Source of the DNA: Gymnorhina tibicen | Taxonomy: Eukaryota; Chordata; Aves; Passeriformes; Artamidae | Direction: 5' to 3' | Length of the DNA: 64,000 nt | Assembly (NCBI GenBank): GCA_013399875.1 | Contig: VXAZ01008135.1 | Location: 372,001-436,000, forward strand | In this document: positions 35,135-50,300 of the stretch, one piece after another | Layout of the letters: the number at the start of each line of letters is the position of its first letter | Position numbering within the stretch: position 1 is the stretch's first letter | Notes under the pieces: generated by a model | Seen by the model: only the letters and a program-made list of their open reading frames with translations | Told to the model about the DNA's origin: nothing | The model's database searches: none | Made by a program: the position numbers and the translations under genes

Positions 35135-38100
35135 CTGGGAACAGAAAACGGCGACGTTGTTAGCACGTGGCACGAACCACCTGCTTTGCTTTTGCTGTTC
35201 TGCAGCGAGGTGTGAGCCAAAACTGCACCCCGTGCTTAGTGGGGCCTGTTTCAGCATTTTAAAAGGCAAAACGGGAATCCTGGGAGGCACCCATATGCTG
35301 TGAACATTTATTTACTTATAGCATGGCTTACAAAAATGGCAATACCAGAGATCACTATAAACGTCTTTGTCAGAGGCTGAAATATATTGAAAAGAAAAGA
35401 CCAAGAGCTCTTATGAAAACTTAATCTTCCTTCCACTCCCTTCTCAAAACCACGGTTCAAAGGGGTACTGCCTCGAATGTCCTCTAAATCTCAATAAAGT
35501 GGATTATTTGAGACTAAGGATAGAGAGATATAGGAAGGAAGAGAGAGATCAAGGAAGGCAGGCTTGAAGGAGGGAAGATAAAATTCAGAGGGATGGGCAT
35601 TTAATTGAGAAGGGCTTACTAGCATCTTTTGGAGGGGAACCTACTTGATGAAACTGATGATGAAATTTTCATTTAGCCACAGACACTACAGCAACAAAAA
35701 CTCATACTTGAAAAAAAACCCCAAAAACCCCAAACCAAACCATAAGCCAACTTGTTTGGTTCCCAGTCCTGATCTATTAAAATTTATTTTAAAATCAATT
35801 TCCCATAAGTCTCTCATGATTGAGTTGCATATGACATTGTGCCTCTCACTACTGACAAGGTCCCTTCCACCCCAAACCCCCCTAGGATTCTGCGATTCAT
35901 CTCTTTATAAAGTTTTGATATTAAGGTCTGGTTGCTTTGTAAGATGAAGTTTCATTTTCATCTTGCACTCTGGTTCTATACAATTCGCTTGCAACGATCT
36001 AAAAATCATCCATTCTCGATGTAGGCACTGTAGACCCCTCAGGTCCCAGGGGTCTAACACAGACACTGCAAAAATCAAGGGACTTCCTGCACAGGAGCCC
36101 AGGACCTCCTTTAACTGTTTCGGGAACAAACTGAGCGTTCCAACCCAAAATGGTTTGCAACATTACCTGCCTTTTGGTACACACAAAGGTACCAAGCACA
36201 GAGGTAACACAGCTGCGTCTCGTAGCTTCTCCCCAGCGCCACCACTAGAGGCCAGCGAATCCTCAATCACCCAGCACCTTCCAGGAAGAGCCAGCCCAAA
36301 CGCCAGCCTTAAACCTGGACTGAGGAACCCCCTCCAACTCACTTCCCTCCTTGCAGACCCTGCAGCTGCCACCTCAAAAACGCTGCAACATCTTCTGCAA
36401 GGGATGTGTCGGCTTCTAGAGCCAGACTTGGAAGGTGGCCTCGTTCAACTTCACGCTGCGTTAAGGGTTTTTGTGATGGTTCAGAAAAGTGCTTCAAACG
36501 GGCAACCCTTAAGCAAGTAGAAAGGAGAGGGCTGCAGGGCTCCTACTGCTCTGAATAATGAAGAAGTGCACCTTTGTGCCCTTAATTTCAGGAGAAATGA
36601 TTCAGGGAAGAAGCTGAGATGCAGTGTCAGGCTCCACACTGTGACTGCTCCAACACAACTCAGTTTGCAAGAGTGACAACTAATGCTGTGTGTCTCAAAA
36701 TTGCCCAAAACTCTAATTAAGTGTAAGCATAATTACGGGAAACCACCATAAGCTCTGTGAAGCAAAAGCGCATTTGTGCACGCTCCTGGAGCACAACAGA
36801 CTCTCCCACAAATTATGTATTAGTCCATCTTACAGACATGAACCCTCCAGGTAGATTTCCTGGCATAACTGCAACTCACATTTATCATGGTGTCCAACCA
36901 AAAACCAAACCAGATGTAAAATAAAACCACTGCTGCTCCTGCTCAGACCTTGGCTTCCCAAACAGCAGCACATGAGCCCTACCCCTGCCTCAGCCCGACA
37001 AACCTGACAGAGAGCAGAGGAGCGAGGAGGATGAAGCCACGAGCTCCTGGTATGAGTGTGCAACAGAAACGGGGAGATGGGAGCTCTGGGGATCTGGTCT
37101 CCTGGGGAAGGAGAGCACACGATAAATCAGCAGGGGGAGGAAAGGATGAAGGCGTGCGTGCCCTGTCCTGCTCGTGTGGGTGGGCTGGCAGCGAGAGTGC
37201 CTCCAGCTGCTGTGCTGAGCAATAACCAAGAGAACTGTGTTTGGAACTGCTGGTAAACTTTCTGATGGCAAAAGAAAACCCTCCTGGACCAGCGGCTCCG
37301 ACGCAGAATCTGCAGTCACGACTTGCCCAGCCCCAAAAGATTTTTGCATTATAATTTCTTCTAACTACAGGCCTTGGCAGGATACCATCCAACTGATCCA
37401 TGGGCTGCACAAAGGAACTGAAGAACAGAACGACTTCTTCCATTGCAACAACAACTCCAGGACTTCACTGAGTCATCAGGCACTGTGAGCCAGCCGTGGC
37501 TCTGTTGCCAAGTGGGTTGGCTACGTCGGAACAGCTTTGCACAGGCTGCTGGCAGAGTGACACGCCATGGCTGTGTCTGGAGCTGTCAATCACCCCTGGA
37601 GAGCACCACAGCGACAGCATTTGGTGTTTGTACTGGCATCCTTTTGAACCCATGTCGGGGCACAGCCCCACCACCCCAGCGAGCCTGACCAAGTGCTCTC
37701 TTCAGCACGCTGCTTTTCCAGAGGATCAGGTCCCGTAACTTCAGTCCCCTCCCCGAGCTGACGCTGCGAGCACATCGCAAATACACGGACGCGGAACGCG
37801 TGCTCCCAGAAAACTCGCGGCAACAAAGACCCCGGCGCAGTTTGGTGCGTCAGTCCCACCTATTCAAATTATTTCTCAGCTCGCCCTCCTGCATGGCTGC
37901 TATCTTTGGAGCCTCTCACAACAGCTGTGACTTCAAAATTCATTCTGAAGTATGTTACCGGTTCAGACAGAAGGCTCTTTGGGACTTTGCACAGTATCAC
38001 ATGCACACTTGGTCGCCTCACAAACCCTGTTCTGCTTTCCGGTACTCTTCATCTTCGGTTTTCATTTTACGTTCTTGGCTCCAGCTTTTCACGTGAATGT

Positions 38101-41100
38101 AATAAAACCCAGTGACCTCTTCCACTGAAGCCCCATAAAACCAATTAACCACCATGGCTTGAATCGCTATGGAAGCGAGTTGCAAGAAGCCCATGTGTCA
38201 CTAGGAACACTTAAATTTTGCGAAAGATCACAGGTCAGGACCCTCCTTTCTAACTGTGGGGCTGCTCTCTGTCAGCTCGTACAGCAAGGCTTGAGCTCTG
38301 CAGATGAATGATCACTCACTGATGAATGCAGCTTCAGACAGGAGCTGGAGGAGAGATCAGGGAGGTGCATCTGAAAGCTCTGAGTCTGCAGATGTTACCT
38401 GTGGGATGGGCTCGTGCAGCCACACACCTAAACAGGCAAGCCCTGGTGGCAGAAGATTCCTCTCGGGTCTGATGCAACCCCTTCATTCTGCAGCGCTACA
38501 ATGAGGCATTCAAGTAAGCAGCTCAGGAGGTCTACACACAGGATTAAAGGTCAGGCCTTATGTGCCTTCAAATGCTAGTATCAGTTAAGTAACAGCTTAG
38601 AAAAAAATCCCCTTCTTGGTACATCCCTGCCGCTGCCTCCTGCCACATCCGACATCGCTGGAGACTGGAAACGGCGCTGTTTTTCCTCAGGGCTCTGCAA
38701 TGCCACTAGGCATGTTATAAATATCCACAAAGCTCCCTTTCTTTCGGTCAGATGACAACTTGTACCTTATTATTCTTGAAGTACAGGGCTTATTTTTAAG
38801 GAAGGGGAAAAATAGAGGGACAGCGACGCCATGATCACACATCAACAACAGAAGTGTTGAGTGGTGCGGGGCGAGGGAACGTGGAAAGCAGCAGCCAGTG
38901 CCAAGCCAATCCCCACAGACAGGGTAGGACATCTTAGGAAAACTGAAGGCAGCTTAGCAGTATTTATGGAGCACAACAGCGCTATCAGATGGGAACATTT
39001 CTGAAAGCTTCCACTGCAAACATGCAACAATTATTTTCCTTAACATTCCAAATGCATTCATGAGTGGAGGATATTTTCCAAAAAGCAGGCAATGGGCAGA
39101 ATCAGAAAATTATTTCCAAGGGATAATGGGTGTTTCAGTGTCATTTAGTCCCCAACAGCCCTTCTACAACCAGAGAAGCAGCATCTCCTCTCCTCAGAGT
39201 TAGTGAGAAGGACAGAATTACCAGAGATCAAGCCAACGAAACTACATTAAAGGCAAATCCATGCCTTCAGTCTCTGCCAAAAAGCACTCTCTACTTACCA
39301 TCAATAAAAACACAGAAATAACCCTCCGGCCCGGTGATGACAAGAGCACCCCTGGCACGCCTCAGAGCTCCTTTTTCTGAACTGCACTATTCCTATGGTG
39401 AAATCAAGGGCTAACTGAAGTACTTGCCAAATTTTCCTCGACTTTATTAGGGTCCGTATTCTGTTCCTAGTATTTCCAGCAAGGAGCTGCCAAGCAGCTG
39501 AGTAACTAATGCAGTGGCCAAGTTTGTATGCTGGGAGGAATTTTTTTCCCCTGAAGAGAGATTAGTAGGAGCCCTAACACCTTTTGACAACAGGTCTGCT
39601 TGCCCAATGTCAATGTTTCCACAGTGTTTTATGTACTTGCCATAGAGACAGGATGAGAGAAAAGCGTTTTAGCTAAGTGCTGTCATCTGAGAGCTTGTCA
39701 GAACCCCAGCCTACCCAGCTGTGCATGACCACACAGTCTAGTTTGAGTAACCAGCAGTTCCAACCTTTAGCAAGCAAGTTGAGCAGAAGTTGAAACGAGC
39801 CTTACCACTGACATGAAGCTTCAAAGATAAATATCAACTACAAGTCCTTTCACTAAACTTCCACCATCTCAAAGCTCCTGAAGGGATTCAAGGGAAAGAT
39901 GTGGCAGAAAGGGAAACACACAGTATCTCAACATGCTCCATTCCCCCAGAGCTTAGAACAAGGCAGGACTTCTGCAAAAGAAGTCACTAACGTGAGTGAA
40001 AATAAACAGCAACAGCAGCTCTGTGACACACAGCTGTGTGTATGTGCACCTAGCTCAGACAGCTGCTGATGCTCAGACGAAGATCTGCAGGATGTAGAAG
40101 GGAATTCAAGCGCCGCTGCACTGAGATGCAGGCGTCAGAGCAATCCTGGCCCAGCTGCAAGAGGGACAGTCTCAACATCTGCACAGGGCAGAGGATGAGA
40201 GAGGTCAGCCACCTGAGGCGCTGCTAGGGACACCACAATCCAGCCTACTTCTACTTTCTCTCATGCTGATACACAGAGCTCTTGTTTGCACTCCTTATTT
40301 CTCAAACCAGCCACGTGCAATGGCTTCTGATCCAACCGAGATCAGAACAGTGCAGACAGCCACCACCAAAAACAACTGTTCAGAGAGAAACCTACCACGA
40401 CGGACAAATTCACTTGGAAGAGGAAGGGACTCTCCTCCTCCAAGTTTGCATGGATGACCACCGCGCTGCCCCAGCACAGCAACCGCAGTGCTCATGACTA
40501 ACGAGCAGGAATAATACCAGGAAAATTCAGCACGCGCTGTGTGTGGCCATGCAGAGACTCCCGTGCTACGCAGAAAACACGATGCTCTCAGGGTTGATTA
40601 ATTCTTCTCTGGATCACAGCGCACTCAGAAGTACGACCAGCACGCATTAGGAACGACACCATTAATCTTGCCATTTTGGTTCAAAGCACAGCGTGGCCAA
40701 TGACTGCAGGTTTTCTAGGAAGCTTCTCAGAGCTGCCGTGAGATCTGGCAGCGCTCGCTTGCCCCTCTAAATCACTCTGTGGCACGGCTCCATTTCAGCC
40801 CAGAGGTACCCACATTTTCGTGGTCAGCAACAGATCTGTGGTGAAGCAGGTGGCCTTTTAAGCGTGAGCAGATCCTTTGGGATGAGAGGCACGCCGTTTA
40901 TGTAGGATGTTATTACAGAGGTAAATATCCAGTGTGAATTCTTCCCACTACATTTAATAGCCAGAGTCAGTGAAGTTCAGTACACATGCAACCACCAGCC
41001 CTCAATTCAGCTGAATCCAGTTGCTCTCCTCCAGCAGCTGCGTGCAGTGATGACCGAATTCTTATATGGAAATCTAATATCCTGGGTAGGAGGTAAAGGA

Positions 41101-42960
41101 AGCTTAGTCAAACCATCGGGTTTCAGGGATCTCAGAAGCTCTCACGCCAACCGCTTACAGCCAAAACACTACCTGGAAAATCCATTCTGCACAGAATAAA
41201 GTCATAAAAGGTTTAAGTAGGTGAAAACAGTATTTTAGAAGCTGGCAGAAGCTGTGACCAGTGCCATGATTTTCTCAGATTCCGACGTATTTGGCATTGT
41301 AACACACATTCTTCACAAGATCTTTAATTTTTCTAGCATAGGCCAATCTTGCCAATCTAACCTATTAACTTTCCACTGCTCTTTTATTGAGTGGCAGTGA
41401 TCAGACACAGCCTCAAGACTGGTTTTCCACTCTCCCAGTGAAGGACCTCATAAGCCACAGAGAGATTAAAGTAAACACTGTTCAGTCAGGTGCAGTTTTC
41501 ATGCCCTGTGTCCTCAAAGACATGAGACAGAGGCAATTTTCATGCTTGTTGTGTGTGCTTCTATTTCCCTACCATCAGTGTGTCAGCTCTGGGAGAAGGA
41601 ATCTCTTAAAATTTGGAGATGGGAAGTCTGAAGGTATCTGCTGTTCACTGCTTACAGGTGAGGTCTCAAGGATTTTCACTTCCTCTGAATGAGGACTGTG
41701 CATCTCTTCTGCCAACAGCTAAAGGCACAGCTTCCCCCCCCGCCGCCGCTGGAAAGCTTTGCTGAGGTCTGTGATGGGGTGGGAGAAGGGTCACCTCGCT
41801 GCTCGGGACTTCTCACGTGCAGCAGCCTCACCTCGGCACCAAGCAACAAAGATTAACCTTTAAAACTCAAAGAGTGAGCATCAACGTTTTGTCCACTACC
41901 GGAGCTACCAGCCAGATTCTTACATTTCCTACGGATTTTTTGCACTGAGAAAATATGTCAGGAGCAATTCTTACGTGGGGAGGAATAAACCATCAGATGA
42001 GCGAATGCCTTAGCAGCCTAGGGCTGTCTCCTCTGCAACCAGCAGGAGACAAAATACAGAATGCTACTGTTCAACAAGCCTGGCATCTCCCAGCAGGACG
42101 GGCTCTCGCTGACATCATTCCCAGCCCTTCAATCCCTCCCCTAGGAGAGATTTGACTTGTTTGTACAAGAGTCAGCCGGCAGCGAGCAAGGTACAGCAGC
42201 CTCCCTCCTGCAGCTGAGCTCCCAGGCGGCTCTGCCAACTTCCCTTGGGCCTGAGTCAATGCATCTGCCCTGTTCTTGCAACGTCATCACTGTGCCTGTC
42301 TACAGCTCAGGAGTTTTCACACCAGGCCCGAGACTACGGCAGAGATCGGCCAAGATTTCCCTTCTCACTTCCCCGTAACACGCGCAATTCCAAACCCAAA
42401 CCTTTTCCCAAGGCCTGACACGTTTGCCACCCTCAGCCCCTGACATTTCCTAAAAGGGCTCAGTGTTCCCTGGTACCCAAGGGCTCTGCAGAAGCTCGAG
42501 AGCACAAATTCAGTTAGGCCACAACCATGCAAGCAGTTTCACTGAGATTTTATTTTCAAAAGGAAAAATTATGGAGCTGTTCCAAAAAAGAAACCGCAAG
42601 TCTTAAAATCTTACGACTAGTTTAGTGAGCAGATGCTGAGTGTGCCAGCAGTCTCAAGCTTTCTTGCAAAGTCCTAAGAAACGAGAGCTAAGGAGCAAAC
42701 GACAGAGGCAAAAATTAGGCTTGAAGCTCAAATTGGCCTGGCAGGGTAGTTCTGATTGGAAAGCAGAAAGTTGCACCAGCTCGCTGTCACCGAGCAGCTT
42801 CTTTGAGCAAAAGGTGTGGGAGCTCTTAATAGCAGTTTAAAGCCACCAATTAGCTTGAATACTACTGAGCTCCTCTAAGCTTCTTACTTGCTGCCTAGCC
42901 GATTGCTGAACGCTAAACTCACAAAGGGTAATTGATCCTCGCTTCCCCCGGCTGCACCTC

Positions 42961-43014
42961 GCTCTCCGTCCCCGTCCCCGGGGGACGTCCCCATCCCCAT
43001 CCCCGTCCCCGGGG
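42961..43014. repeat. C-rich hexamer-like simple repeat
   Basis: Degenerate CCCCGT and CCCCAT units are interrupted twice by CCCGGGGG. It lies in a small GC-rich patch of the intron. Confidence 0.75.
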
Positions 43015-43578
43015 GCTGCACCCAGCCCTGTTCGGGGGGCACAGCATGAAGGATGTGCGGGTCGGGAGACATCGGCGCCTTCCTGCACGGAGCAGCGCCG
43101 GCCACTTCAGATCAGGCAACCAGCGTGCGCTGGGTGCCTCAACAAGTGGAACCAGAACTTGCAACCCCGATGGAGGTGGGGACCTCACAAAACACCCCGG
43201 CCTCATTGTGCGGCCTCAGAAATCTCCTGACATCACTGCAACAGAAGCTGCTGTCTGTGTAAAAAAACACCAGTTTGGTTCCCAGGATACCTAAGAGTCC
43301 AAATAACCCGCAGTTGCTTGAAGCCATTGCCGTGACCCTTCCTTCAATGCTAAGCAGGTTTCCCTTCCTTCTTCATTCAGGTCTCGTTCCCTGCCCAGGA
43401 CCACTCATCTTTGCTCCTGAATATTAAGTACATTTTTCTCTCACAGTTAAATTCCCACTTGGCCTACAAAACACTTTGGAATCTCAAAACAGAAATGGTT
43501 ATTACAAACCTGTAGAGAGGATTATAAAAGATTACATGCCCCTATTACACAGCTGCCAAGTTCTGAGAAGGTTCTCAA

Positions 43579-44382
43579 GTGACACTTCTCCCCAAAGCAA
43601 GGAGAGGCTTTCGTGAGGGGTTTAGAAAGCAGAAAATGGAGAATAGTAGAAAAGTTAATTATTCGTGGGAGAAAAAAAAGTCTGCAGTTTTTCCTCTCAA
43701 TTTATGCACGGTCCTTTTCTTACCCAGCTCTGTGCCCTTCACCTTGTTCTCTCCTCTGCAGTGCTTGCACTCACCAACCCCTAATCTCCATCTCACAGCC
43801 TCTTCAGCACCAGGCATCCAGAGTGGGCCGTTCCCTCTACAGTCTTTATTTTTTGCAGCAGTGCAGGAAGAGGACAAAAGAAAAAGCGTCCTGAATTTAA
43901 AAGAGACCTTGGCCCAAGGCGGCTGTGCAAAAAAAAAACCCCAACAAAACAATTTAAAAGCAAAAGCTGCTCAGTTCCTGCACACATTTTTTGGTGCACA
44001 CACAAAAAAATGTACCAGTGTCCTGGGGGTCAAAATTAAAGGTGCGTGGCATGAGCGGTGCACAGAGCTTGGCAAAAGCACCAACCCCAAAGCTCACAGA
44101 CCGCTCTACCCCCACCCCTGCCAGGAAGGCATCAGCCAGCTGACATTCATCTGTCACAGGCCACGTTCGAAAGAGCAGGACCCTTCTGCTCTCCCCTGTC
44201 CAGGAGGGAGGGCCGGGAATGGCGAAGGCAGGGAAGCGTTTCTGTGGAGACAAGAAGGAGCCACGGGAACGGAGCAGGTGATGAGACAGTGCCCACAACA
44301 AGTTCCAGATGAACGACTGAGAACCAAACCCACTGTCTTTCAGTGCAGCCCGAGCTGCACCATGCAGGCTTGTCTCTTTTAG
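43579..44382 (+). other. Long intronic open frame (267 codons), no recognised family
   Basis: ATG-initiated plus-strand frame in the RASAL2 intron. The translation is of mixed composition, with a basic start, a hydrophobic and proline-containing stretch at about residues 37-60, and a lysine-rich middle, and it matches nothing I know. Frames of about 100 codons overlap it on the other strand. Coding status is doubtful. Confidence 0.12.
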
Positions 44383-47300
44383 AAGCTTTCATCTTTGCCT
44401 CTCTTTCCAGAAAGCAGATATTTTCACTGCCACTGACCTCACCCTACAAACTGCGTTTCCCACAGCAATGGCAGGATTCCTGAATTCCCCTTCTCTGAAA
44501 CCCACCTCTACAGAAACACACCCGAGGTGATCTGAAACCAACCCTCCCTTGTGTGGGGTGGTGTTTATGACAGGAAAAGAACAAAGGAAAAATGAAGAAC
44601 AATATGAAACAACCCCCACAAAGGTCTCACATGATGCTTTAAATGCTCGCTCACCCTGCCACCACTGCACAGCCGGTTGCTGCTGTACAATTTTAGCTAT
44701 TTTCAGCCTGAATGTTTCTTGATGGCTGGGTAGACACACAAGCAATTAGGTGCTTCTTTCGGGTTTGGGTTCTTTCTTGCCTCGACAGACTTTGGGGAAA
44801 AGGGAAAAGAGGAGCTGTGAGCACTGCTGACGTCTGCTAGAGGGGAGTTTATTTCCCTTGTCAAAGGGAGAGTTCACAGGACACTAAGACCTGCTGCAAT
44901 AATGTGCATTTTTTTGCATATGAACCAGGTCATTCAGGCATATCGGCTAAAGTTAGCTTTCATATTTTAACCACTTAAAACAAATGACTTGGTAAGGGAC
45001 GTCCTCAAGGGATCCAAATGTACTATACGAGAAGCCCTGCAGTACTCCCCATGCTATTTAGACAGACCCATTCTGCTCCCTTCTGGCATCTTCAAAATGT
45101 CTTCAGAAGGACCTGGAACCACCAGGTTATTACACACCAATTCATTGATTTGACCTACTTGAAAGCAAAAGCACCAGGACGCTCCTCATTCCATTTTCCT
45201 CACTAACATCTGAGAGGTCTTCATGCATCTCAGTAAATCAACACTAATATACAAAAGATTGGACTTTTTTCATCATTTAATGATAGCTCAGACACAAAAC
45301 TTTAGAGGAAGGAGACCGGATCTTACAAAAGTGCAGTGGGGATCCTGAGCCATACTGAGATTCATGCAAAGAGATATCTTACGGCAAATAACCTGAATCC
45401 CACGTTCAGTGCAGCACAGCAACGACCTGTAGTACCTCCTTCACCAGCTCTACCCTTCACCCTGCAGTTAAAGGTTATGTGAGGTTGGTTTCCCCGTGTA
45501 ATTTAACCCAGCTATTGCACCTGGTTCAGGGAGGGAAAGCCGGCTTGGGGAGAAAAATCCCCTTTGGTTAAGCATAAGGAGGCACCACCACCATGGTGAA
45601 AGCAGGACACTGAACTGCAGGCTGGGATAAAGGCTCAGGAGCCTCCTGACTCAGGGTGCTTTGCTCTCCTCATTACCACACCATGTCAGGATTGGCAAAT
45701 CAAGCTTAATTTTGTTCCAAAATTTCAGCATGTAGTGGGTGATTTTTTTCTTCTTGCCTACTCTGCGTGCCACTGCCCACAGCAGCTGTGTGGAAGTTTC
45801 AAAAACCAGGCTGGACAGCGCTTGGAGCAACCCAGCCCAGAGGAAGATGTCCTTGCCCACGGCAGAGGGGTGGAACCGGACGATCTTTAAGAGCCCATCT
45901 GAGCCCAGCTTTAGGATTCTGTGTTGTGGGAAACCAGCTGTGAAAGAAAGAGGCAACACGGGAAGAAGTAAGCGCCAGGCAGAGAATTCCAAGTGCTGAG
46001 CTGACCCTGTGTGAGGGGAAGGACGTTTCTTGCAGGCCAGCTTGCTCTGGACATTTTTGCCGTGCTGAGCTCAAGGCTCCTGAGGTACCACCTGGACAGG
46101 TGGAGCAGGTTCCCCGTGCTTTTGGCAACCCCAAGCAGCGTGATTAATGGATCCTTTGAGGATAGGCTGGCTAATTAAAAGGGTCTGCAGGTAGGGTGCA
46201 GCATTTCAGGTATTCTTCAGCTGGGTTTTCCCTCTACTTAATGCTTCCTCCTCTTTCCAGTAGCTTAGGCTGTGATGAATAAATGCCACGTCCTCACCCC
46301 AAACACTCTCTACCCTTGAGCCCTCACCTACTTACTTCCTTCCTCCTTACTCCTGCTCTGTTCCCCAAAACTTGTAAAATACAAAGCTCGTGAAGACCAA
46401 ACCTCTTGTTCTTCGCTACGCTGCTTTTTAGCTGATTTGTATTTTTGAGCCAGATTTTTATACTGTACATTTCTATTTTAAAAATTATATTTTAATTTAT
46501 ATTTACATCTAATGCCCAAGCACAAACATGCACTTGTTCCCGGACACCTTCCCTGCTGTGTGCTTTGCAAACTGACATCACAAAGCCCCCACGGCAAATC
46601 CAAACCCCCTTCCATCCGAAGGGTAAAGCCACAGGTGGTCCTCTCCAAAATCCTAGAAGGAGAACACATGAACTCAGCAAGGATAAATAATAACCAGTGG
46701 AGAGAAAATGTCTGTCCTCCAGCAATGCTAAGCAGAAATTTATAGGTCACAACCTTGCAGAAACAGGCCTGGTAACATCTAATTAGCAGTCCTGCTGAGC
46801 AACTGCATCTCATAACAGTAAATCCAACCAGACCAGGGGGAAAGGGAGAGGAGGATTTTTATAGAAATGCAGTAATTATAATATTTTGAAGAGATTTGCT
46901 TTATGTTGCTTTTTAGGGGGGATCCCCTCCCCAGTAGGAATAATCAACCCACACCAATGATTTTATGAGTTATTACTGAAGTAGATTTCACTCCTGTTGG
47001 GAAACAATTTAGAAGGGCAGCACAGACTTTTATTAATTATTTTATTTTTAAATTGAAATGCTAAGAATTCTGTTTGCTGCCAGAAGATGGGTGGAGAAGC
47101 CAAGGAAAGTTCACATACCCAAGAGACTATTAACTAGAACCAACTTGGACAATACATTTGAGAAGCATTTCCTTCCAGCTACTGTAGAGATCTGTCCTTA
47201 ACATGCCTTTACCGAAGCAGCCAATTTTCCACCACTGAGCACAATGACATTTCAAAACACACAAGAAACCAGAGTATAAACAGACACAAACATCCCACTT

Positions 47301-50300
47301 AGTGACATAACAAAAGAAAATACGGGGCAAAAAGCTTGAGCTTCTCTGTTTTCTGCCCTTCATAAAATACCTTGGTGTTTTACACACACTCTGCTCCCCC
47401 CTTCCCTTTTTTTTTTTTTCCTTTTTAGTGACAGTATTTTCACAAAATACCTGGCTTAGCTGTCTTAGCAATGGCGAACAAACAATTTATTTCTGAGGGT
47501 TGAGGGATAAATCTCACCCAATATTATGGCACAAGGAATGGCGTTCCAGAGGAAAGAAGCAGCTGGCAAAGCAGGACTGAGGCAGCAGCAGCAGGGACAG
47601 CAGGAAGGAGTGGTGAGCCGGGCAGAGCTGGTCCCTGCCAGCAGCACAAAGCAAGAACATTTAAAATACATATGAAGATCATGTCACAGACAGCAGGAAT
47701 GACAAACAGATGAGAGGCAGCACCAAAGAGTGAAAGACTAAGGAACAACTCCCTTTTTTCAAGAGTTTTAGTTTGCCAGAGACAGATGGTGCTGCTTCCA
47801 CATGGTTAGAGCTGGATGGTACCCTACCCCCCAGCCCCTGACGGATGTCAAGCTTATTTTTGTAAATCTCTGGTGATAAAAACCATCCATGGCATCTTGT
47901 TCATTTCCTCCTCGTTACTTAGTTTGCCAAAAACTTTAAGCTCTGCTTTCCTTGTCACATCTACAGACCAGCACTATTTGTCCTGCTCTCAGTGACTAAT
48001 GATGATTGTGCACATCCCTTGCCTTTGCAAAAGCCTTTTTTAACAAGAGCACAAGGACTGAAAATGGTACCTCAGTACCTGAGACCACTTTTGTTAGCCC
48101 TGAAGCAATCAGACACGATGATGAAAAGAAAAAAAAAAAATCTATTTTTTCCCCCCCCCAAACTCTCATGTGATTTAAATCCATTAAAATGCAAACAGAC
48201 TTGAATTTTATTTTATCCATCAGTGACCACACTTCACTGTCCCTGGGCTATGGCTGTCTCCTTGTGAATTCCCTGCACGTAAGAGGAGCCAAGCTCTAGG
48301 TTTAGGAGCAATCAATCTAGCAAACCTCGCTAAATATATATGTGTGTGTATGTTTCATAATGATTTCCATTTTTCAAGTTGATTTACATTGATCATTGAA
48401 AAGTACATTCAGCTTCATGTTTGCTTAGCTCTGAATAAACAAAGCGAAGGCTGTTGGGTATCCAAAGACAAATGAGACATTACAGATGTAGACAAAACCT
48501 ATCATCACCCTGAAAGCATTTCTCTTTGAAATTACAGAGCCATGCAGAAGTTATTCAGAGTGGAGATTGCTGTATGTGTTTTTAATTCCGGCCGGGCCTG
48601 CTGGGGGCAGGGAGGGAGCCTGACGAGCCTCGATGCTGCCGCTTTCTTCCGTCCGTGTACCTGACAATTCACAAGCGCCTGACATCTAAGGATGTTTTTC
48701 CTTCCCTTGCGTTCCTCAGTTTCCATTTCTCAGGACAGGTCTCCTTAGGTCCATGTGTCTGAGTGCATATATAGCACAGCCACCTGGATTTTCACCATTA
48801 AAACCACAACAAGCACATCGACATCCATTTGACCACGCAATTCCACATCGAGCACAACCACGCACACCCAGGGCACTCAGTGTCCTGGCTGGCTTCACAC
48901 TGCACAGGAGTATTTCCTTCTCAGCTGCAGTCCCCTTTTGCAGATAAAAACCCCCTGTTTCAGGGCCGTGTCGGAAATTACAGTTTCCACAGTAACAGTA
49001 GGAAGGTGTCGGAAGCCTGGGCACATATGCTGCACAGCACAGCCAGGCTCCTGCATTTGGTGGCTGCTGGCTCCACAAGATGCCACATATGCACCCAATA
49101 AATTGTTTTGGTTCCTGCGCAAACACAAATATTTCAATCAGTACGTTTGAGCCGTTCACGTCTTTTGTCAAAGCAGCTCCAGACTCCTGCTCTACATGGC
49201 ATTAGTAGTGCTGTGCTGGGTCTGGGTAGACCCCACAGCAGCCCCAGCCGCCCAGCCCTGGCCTGTGCTCACCAGCACTCGAGCGTGTGGGAGGGACCAG
49301 GCTGATTCTGGCCACGCACAGGATTTGTCTCTGCAGGGCCAAGACCCAGAGAACTTTGCACCTCCTTTTCCATGTTGGTTTGCTCTGTCCTTAGTGTTAA
49401 TCACACACCGACACTGCTGAAGTACCGGGGTGACCACCTCAGACACTTCCTTCAGATTATGGATTCCCAGTAAAAGATATAAAAAAGGCATATAAAAGAT
49501 ACACAAACCTCTTGATGCCTAACCCTACAAAGGCACAAGGGCCTCACCTGCCACCCTGCCAGGGTACTCGATGCTCTCCTAGAAGTCCTGTGCTGCCAAC
49601 TCGATCTTCTGGACAGAAAGGCTTTTATTGACACAGGTCAGGCCTAGCACTGGGATGCCGTAAAGAAGAGCCAAATTATCACAAGACAGTTGCATATGCG
49701 AGTGGGGGTGGAAGTCACAGTTGGAAATAATGAAAACCAACATTGAGACAATGATTTGTCTCTGCCACAACAGACTGAACGCTTATCCCTTCCTTCCCCA
49801 TTCCTTTTCAAAACGTCATCCTAATTCCTGTAAGAGTAAGTCTCAGTATCGTTTACCACCTCAGTGAAGGAACGGGCTGTGATACAAGACATCAGTGGCT
49901 TGAACCATACTCTTTTTATCAGCTGCAGGAGGGCTGGCAGGAACCCTACAACTAAGCACAGTGCAGCCACAATCCTCCCCTGGCTGAGCACCCCGCACTC
50001 AGCCAGCCCAGCCTGCAAAAGCAGCACCACGGTACACCAGGCACGCAGGCATTCACTGCTTCATGAAGCAGCCAGAGGAACTGGTTACTGAGAGAGGCTA
50101 TTTATACAGGACACAGCCAAAATACCCCAGCAGTGATGTTAAAAAAAGCGTTGCGTGAGCGGAGATAAGTGAAGGCAACTGGGAGCTGTTTGGATCTGCG
50201 TGTTCACCTTCTTCCCTTCACAGGCAGCTCTCTCAGTGGCACTGCCTGGATCTGTGCTGCCAGCAAAGCCTCTTCCTGTGCGCAAGTGCAGCCAGAGCTA

